From positions 1 to 34,159 of the forward strand of contig JANQRJ010000041.1 in NCBI GenBank assembly GCA_028284635.1: 34,159 nucleotides of DNA, in the 5' to 3' direction. A program made the translations under genes and the position numbers. Each line of letters starts with the position of its first letter. The stretch's first letter is position 1. The notes under the pieces were generated by a model. That model ran no database searches, was not told where the DNA came from, and worked only from the letters and a program-made list of their open reading frames with translations. Below are positions 30,529 through 34,159 of the stretch, piece by piece. This DNA comes from Pelagicoccus sp. GTDB taxonomy: Bacteria > Verrucomicrobiota > Verrucomicrobiia > Opitutales > Opitutaceae.

Positions 30529-32364
30529 TTACTTCCGTTTGCGGAGGCGGCTGAAATAGAGCCCGAAGGCGAGCAGGGCGAGGGGCGCCCAGACCAGGTT
30601 GATGGTGCCGATGGTGTGGCCGAGACTTTCGATGCCGCTGCGCAGTTCGCGACGAATCTTGCGCAGCTCGGCTCGCAGCTTGACCTGCTGGGCCTGGTTT
30701 TCCTCGATCACCTCCTGCATTTCGGGGGTGGCGTAGATCAGGCCGCTGCCTTGCTGCTGCTGTACGAGCTCGGAGAGGCGGGCGTTGATTTGCTCGAGCT
30801 GGGCTTCCACGGCGTCTGCTTGCGCTTGGAAATCCTTTTGGGCTTCGGCTTCCATGGCTTCGACGACATCGAAGGCGCGAGCGGTTCGTCCTTTGCTGCG
30901 GATGCCGATCAGGTCTTGGCTGCCGCCGAGGTATTCGGTGAAGTTGGCGGCGAGGGTGGTGTTGTCGTTCAAGGGTCGGATCTGCCGTATGCCGAGGAAG
31001 TTGATGCGTTCGATGGAGAAGTTGTCGAGCAGCCAGTCGGTGTCGGAGATTATGAATATGGTGGCTTCGCCTTCGCTCGCGGGCGTTGGGTTTTGGGTTT
31101 CGGGTTCTGGGGTTTCGTCGGCGGGTGGGCCGTCGGGGAAGGCGGTGGAGATTTGGCCGGTGAGCATGCCTGCCACCGTAGCGGCGGTTTCGAGGGGAGT
31201 GGATTGGCCCATGAGGGTGTCGGGGGCGGCGAATTGCAGGGAAGTGGCATGGATGGTGGCTGCTTCTTCGCTGGTGGTGAGGATGGGCTCCCAGCTTGCG
31301 GTGGCGTCTTCGGAGAGGGAGAGAGCGCCTGCTTCTGCGACTAGGACGTTGCCGAGTTCGGAGGAGGGGAGCAGGTCGCGGTTGATCTTCTCGTCTTGGA
31401 AGATCATCCAGGCGGGCTGCACGAAGTTGGGCTGAGCGATGGAGATGTTGGGGTCGAGCACGACTTTTGCGGGATCGTATTCGATGCCCCAGGCTGCGAG
31501 GAGCTTCGGCAGATCGCTCGGGGCGGTTGGACTCATGCCGCCCATCATCATGGCGCGTTGGGTCTGCTCGCGTTCGAGGGCGGAGGAGGGATCGAGGGCG
31601 AGGAAGGTGGGCTTGCCGGAGAGGGCGAACTGGTCGATGTGGAAGAGAAGGGCGTCTCCGATGTCCTTGGGATGGACGAGGGCGAGCAGGTCGAGATTCT
31701 CGGGAAGCTCTTCGTCGGAGGACTGTATGGTCACGACTTCGAAGTTGGCGGCGAGTTGCTCCACGAAGTATTGGTCCTCTTGTGGCGGCTGGCCGGGCAT
31801 GGTGGGACCGCCTGCGGCTTGCAGAGGCAGGCTGGTGAGCAGGCCAAGGCGTGGCTTGCTGATGAGCTGGGCTTCGTAGATGGCTCGGGAGATGTCGTAC
31901 TCGAGGGAAGTTTCGCGGTCCCAGTTGAAGAAGGGGATGGTTTTTTCGGCGTCGCCTTGGGAGACGACGAGGCCGAGGAAGACGCGGTCGCCGTTGGTGA
32001 TTTCCTGGCCGTTGAGGCCGGCTGCCAGGGCGCGGTCCTCTTCGGGGGAGTCGGGCTTCGGGTCGATGACGTTGAGCTCGAGGCTGCCGCCGGAGGCGCG
32101 TTCGTATTGCTCGAGCATCTGCTCGACGCGGTCGGCGAAGGTCTTGAACCAAGGGGGCAGGTCTCCGAGGGAGCGAGAGTTGTAGAAGTCGACGGTCACG
32201 GGGTCCTCGATCTTCTGGAGGATCTCCTTGGTGCCGTCGCTGAGGGTGTAGATGTTTTCCTGCGTGAGGTCGAAGCGTAGAGGGATCGAGGATACGATGT
32301 AGTGCAGGAGCAGGAAGTCTACGACGATGAGCAGGCAGGCGAATAGCTTGGTAGTGGGTTTCAT
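30529..32364 (-). CDS. GldG-family ABC-associated auxiliary protein
   Basis: A 611-residue protein with an N-terminal transmembrane helix (about 7-28) and another near the C-terminus (about 582-603), leaving a large periplasmic domain. The start of the soluble part (RFDLTQENIYTLSDGTKEILQKIEDPVTVDFYNSR, about 30-64) is the hallmark of the GldG/ABC-type uncharacterised transport family. A coiled-coil stretch (about 510-580; Gln/Glu-rich, QADAVEAQLEQINARLSEL) precedes the final helix. In Bacteroidetes GldA-GldF-GldG are linked to gliding motility, while similar sets elsewhere have no known motility role. It follows the permease gene by 22 bp. A Pro/Thr/Glu linker near residue 415 (PPADETPEPETQNPTPASEGE) divides the domain. 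Confidence 0.87.
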   Translation of the reverse strand: MKPTTKLFACLLIVVDFLLLHYIVSSIPLRFDLTQENIYTLSDGTKEILQKIEDPVTVDFYNSRSLGDLPPWFKTFADRVEQMLEQYERASGGSLELNVIDPKPDSPEEDRALAAGLNGQEITNGDRVFLGLVVSQGDAEKTIPFFNWDRETSLEYDISRAIYEAQLISKPRLGLLTSLPLQAAGGPTMPGQPPQEDQYFVEQLAANFEVVTIQSSDEELPENLDLLALVHPKDIGDALLFHIDQFALSGKPTFLALDPSSALEREQTQRAMMMGGMSPTAPSDLPKLLAAWGIEYDPAKVVLDPNISIAQPNFVQPAWMIFQDEKINRDLLPSSELGNVLVAEAGALSLSEDATASWEPILTTSEEAATIHATSLQFAAPDTLMGQSTPLETAATVAGMLTGQISTAFPDGPPADETPEPETQNPTPASEGEATIFIISDTDWLLDNFSIERINFLGIRQIRPLNDNTTLAANFTEYLGGSQDLIGIRSKGRTARAFDVVEAMEAEAQKDFQAQADAVEAQLEQINARLSELVQQQQGSGLIYATPEMQEVIEENQAQQVKLRAELRKIRRELRSGIESLGHTIGTINLVWAPLALLAFGLYFSRLRKRK

Positions 32365-32386
32365 GATGCGCGTCTTTCGTCTGTGT

Positions 32387-33106
32387 CTATTTTTCGAGTA
32401 CGATCATGTTGATGCCGAGACAGGCTAGGGTGAGACCGAGGTAGAGGGAGAGCGAGCTGATGTCGATGAGGCCCTTGGCCATAGTCTGGAAATGCTGTTC
32501 GAAGCTGAGCAGGCGAATGAATTCCACGATGCCGGTAGGCAGCAGGTCCGAGGCGAAGCGGGCGACCCAGCCGGAGCCGACGAGGGTGGCGAAGAGGCAG
32601 ATGGAGACGCTGATGACGAAGGTGATGACCTGGTTTTCGGTAAGGGAGGAGCAGACCGCAGTGATGGACAGGAAGGCGGAGGCGAGCAGTAGGGAGGCGA
32701 TGTATCCGGAGAAGATTACGCCCCAGTCGGGATTTCCCAGGTAGCCGGTGGTGATGGCGAGGGAGAAGGAGAGGGCCAGACCGATGCAGATGAAACTGAG
32801 GGCGGCGAGGAACTTGGCGAGCACTGCGGCTCGCGGCGAGATGGGCAGGGTGAAAAGGAGCTCGATACTGCCGGAGCGCTTCTCCTCGGACCAGAGCCGC
32901 ATGCCGGTGGCGGGGATGAAGACGACGAGTACCCAAGGCATGGTTTGCCAGACGGTGACGAGGCTGGCCTGGTTGCGCTGGTAGTAGCCACTGTAGAGGG
33001 CTAGGCCAATGACCATGAGGTGGAACACGGCTAGGATGACGTAGCCGACGGGCGAGCGGAAGTAGCCGAGGAGTTCCTTCTTATAGATGGGGCGTATCTG
33101 GTTCAT
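32387..33106 (-). CDS. ABC transporter permease (GldF/ABC2-type)
   Basis: A 239-residue membrane protein with six predicted helices and the ABC-2 permease layout. The short N-terminal MNQIRPIYKKELLGYFRSPVGYVILAVF (1-28), with KKEL..YF.SP.AY, is the signature of this permease type. The segment TGMRLWSEEKRSGSIELLFTLPIS (about 67-90) is the typical cytoplasmic coupling loop. It is the second gene of the Gld-like operon, starting one base after the ATPase stop codon. It would form the channel with the ATPase; the transported substrate is unknown. Confidence 0.88.
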   Translation of the reverse strand: MNQIRPIYKKELLGYFRSPVGYVILAVFHLMVIGLALYSGYYQRNQASLVTVWQTMPWVLVVFIPATGMRLWSEEKRSGSIELLFTLPISPRAAVLAKFLAALSFICIGLALSFSLAITTGYLGNPDWGVIFSGYIASLLLASAFLSITAVCSSLTENQVITFVISVSICLFATLVGSGWVARFASDLLPTGIVEFIRLLSFEQHFQTMAKGLIDISSLSLYLGLTLACLGINMIVLEK

Positions 33107-33107
33107 G

Positions 33108-33836
33108 CTAGGCTAGGATGTTCTTGTTGGTGATTTCGCGGAAGACTTCGTCGATGCTGGCACCGGGCTTGCGAGCCTTGAAGTCGGCTGGGGTCTCGTC
33201 TACAAGCACCTTGCCTTGGTCGATGATGATGACTCGGTTGCAGATGGCTTCGACTTCCTCCAGAATGTGGGTGGAGAGGATGATGGCCTTGTCGGCAGAC
33301 ATGGCTTGTATCAGCTTTCTCACTTCATGCTTCTGGTTCGGGTCGAGGCCGTCGGTGGGTTCGTCGAGGATGAGGACTTGCGGATCGTGGAGGATGGCTT
33401 GGGCGACGCCGACGCGCTGGCGATAGCCTTTGGAAAGGGTCTCGATGGCCTGGTTCTTGACCTGGTCCAGGTGGCATTTGGCAACGACGTCTGCGAGGCG
33501 GCTGTCGATTTCTTCGGAATCTCGGAAGCCGCGAGCTTCTGCGACGTAACGCAGGAATTCGATGACGGTCATTTCTGGATACGCGGCGATGCTTTCGGGC
33601 AGGTAGCCGATGCGCTTCTTGACTTCGATGGGTTGCTTGGCGACGTCGAATCCGTCGACGACGGCGGTGCCGGAGGTCGGCGTGAGAAAGCCGGTTATCA
33701 TCTTCATCGTGGTGGACTTGCCGGCTCCATTGGGCCCGAGGAAGCCGAGGATGTCTCCCTTGTTTATGGTGAAGGAGACGCCGTCGACGGCTCGCAAGTC
33801 TCCGTAGTCTTTGACTAGGTTGTCTACTGTTACCAT
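33108..33836 (-). CDS. ABC transporter ATP-binding protein (GldA-like)
   Basis: A 242-residue nucleotide-binding domain with complete motifs: Walker A GPNGAGKST (34-42), Q-loop region near YLPE (78-81), signature LSKGYRQRV (134-142), Walker B VLILDEP (154-160), D-loop GLDP (163-166) and H-loop STH (188-190). It drives the ABC-2 permease encoded next. It is the first gene of the minus-strand operon, so the operon promoter should lie in the 33837-34000 region. Proteins with this order (ATPase, permease, GldG-like, DUF4340) are widespread. ATP hydrolysis is expected to be functional. Confidence 0.93.
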   Translation of the reverse strand: MVTVDNLVKDYGDLRAVDGVSFTINKGDILGFLGPNGAGKSTTMKMITGFLTPTSGTAVVDGFDVAKQPIEVKKRIGYLPESIAAYPEMTVIEFLRYVAEARGFRDSEEIDSRLADVVAKCHLDQVKNQAIETLSKGYRQRVGVAQAILHDPQVLILDEPTDGLDPNQKHEVRKLIQAMSADKAIILSTHILEEVEAICNRVIIIDQGKVLVDETPADFKARKPGASIDEVFREITNKNILA

Positions 33837-34004
33837 GGGATTTGGAAGTGTGGGTTTTGGGCTGGAGCGCGCGGAGATTTTCCGTCCTTAGAAAACTTGA
33901 AGGCGAAGCCTTTAGTAAGGCCTTTGGGAGATTTCAAGCCTGAGTGGAAGTGTTTTTTCGGCGGCGCTATAGAGACTTCGTATCCAGGATGTGAGAACGT
34001 GGCG

Positions 34005-34037
34005 AAAAAAAGAAAGCCGCGTTCTTGCGAACGCGGC
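34005..34037 (-). terminator. Rho-independent terminator for a minus-strand transcript from the right
   Basis: On the minus strand the stem GCCGCGTTC (34037-34029) and GAACGCGGC (34024-34016), loop GCAA, is followed by TTTCTTTTTTT. This is the clearest canonical terminator in the window. It must end a transcript that enters from beyond the right edge. Confidence 0.85.
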
Positions 34038-34104
34038 TAAGGGGGAGTCTGGGGCACTTGCCTTGAACTTGCGGCCTAACTCTACTTAGTTAGCTGGTGG
34101 AAAT

Positions 34105-34132
34105 GTAGGGCCGGCGCTTGCCGCCGCGCCGC
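34105..34132 (+). repeat. GTAG-headed REP-like unit
   Basis: GTAGGGCCGGCGC at 34105 is followed by TTGCCGCCGCGCCGC. It matches the left unit of the 8026-8193 element (GTAGGGCCGGCGC, then CGGCCGCCGTTCCGC) at most positions. Its possible partner lies beyond the window edge. Confidence 0.7.
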
Positions 34133-34159
34133 AGAGAATGGATCAAAACGACGCGGCAC

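Larger units (their letters stand above)
33837..34159. other. Non-coding right edge with operon promoter region, terminator and REP-like unit
   Basis: No gene is seen in these 323 bases. The part nearest the ATPase start should hold the promoter of the ABC operon, but no clear -35/-10 pair could be fixed. A strong minus-strand terminator lies at 34005-34037, a small hairpin CTAACT...AGTTAG at about 34078-34093, and a GTAG-headed unit at 34105. No tRNA or tmRNA fold was recognised. Confidence 0.55.

Noticed and set aside
34040-34104. Possible tRNA, tmRNA or other small RNA end beside the right-edge terminator
   Set aside because: No cloverleaf or tmRNA acceptor stem could be traced; only small hairpins are visible and the 5' part would lie outside the window.

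Overview
The window reads as chromosomal DNA of a Gram-negative, GC-rich bacterium, most likely a marine or polysaccharide-degrading member of the Verrucomicrobiota (Opitutia, Pelagicoccus/Puniceicoccaceae-like). This is inferred from the gene mix: a GH95-type fucosidase, an authentic formylglycine-generating enzyme, haem A and cytochrome oxidase assembly genes, ornithine-lipid acyltransferases and a Gld-like ABC operon ending in a DUF4340 gene. Weak or absent Shine-Dalgarno sequences before many genes fit too. No rRNA, tRNA, CRISPR array, prophage or intact transposase gene was seen. Taxonomy rests on protein recognition only and was not tested by a search.

Layout. 241-4351 (minus): secreted GH95-like glycosidase and an SLC13/DASS transporter with RCK_C domains. 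4481-8013: respiratory oxidase assembly block, ctaA-ctaB-(50-codon ORF)-DUF420 on minus, with a divergent SCO-type copper lipoprotein on plus. 8394-11995 (plus): small secreted protein, HAMP-less chemoreceptor, secreted papain-like peptidase. 12074-15006 (minus): tRNA-queuosine mannosyltransferase-like glycosyltransferase, an FmdB-like protein that has lost its zinc-ribbon cysteines, and tyrS. 15237-17303: galE (plus) facing a formylglycine-generating enzyme (minus). 17498-21269 (plus): gspE/pilB, a methyltransferase and gspF/pilC. 21672-23149 (plus): Gfo/Idh/MocA oxidoreductase and an orphan VapC-like PIN protein. 23169-26316 (minus): three envelope genes (TPR/PEGA-like membrane protein, Gln/Ser/Gly-rich secreted protein, small secreted protein). 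26624-29324 (plus): M48 lipoprotein protease, then olsB and olsA. 29430-33836 (minus): ABC ATPase, ABC permease, GldG-like and DUF4340 proteins.

The most distinctive feature is the intergenic DNA. Almost every gap holds a large, often near-perfect inverted repeat. Several are composite: outer arms that begin with the tetranucleotide GTAG (ending in CTAC on the other side), enclosing an inverted core built of a degenerate hexanucleotide, YTYATC on one arm and GATRAR on the other. GTAG-headed palindromes resemble REP/BIME elements mobilised by RAYT (TnpA-REP) transposases in other phyla; no such transposase lies in this window. Some elements reach into genes and provide stop codons and C-terminal residues: two convergent genes both end in Ser-Ala-Glu-Leu, and the formylglycine-generating enzyme gains a poly-serine tail.

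Working together: the fucosidase and formylglycine-generating enzyme fit degradation of sulfated, fucose-rich glycans. CtaA, CtaB, DUF420 and SCO form a haem A/CuA assembly set. OlsB and OlsA would make ornithine lipids. GspE and GspF belong to a type II secretion or type IV pilus machine whose remaining parts lie elsewhere.
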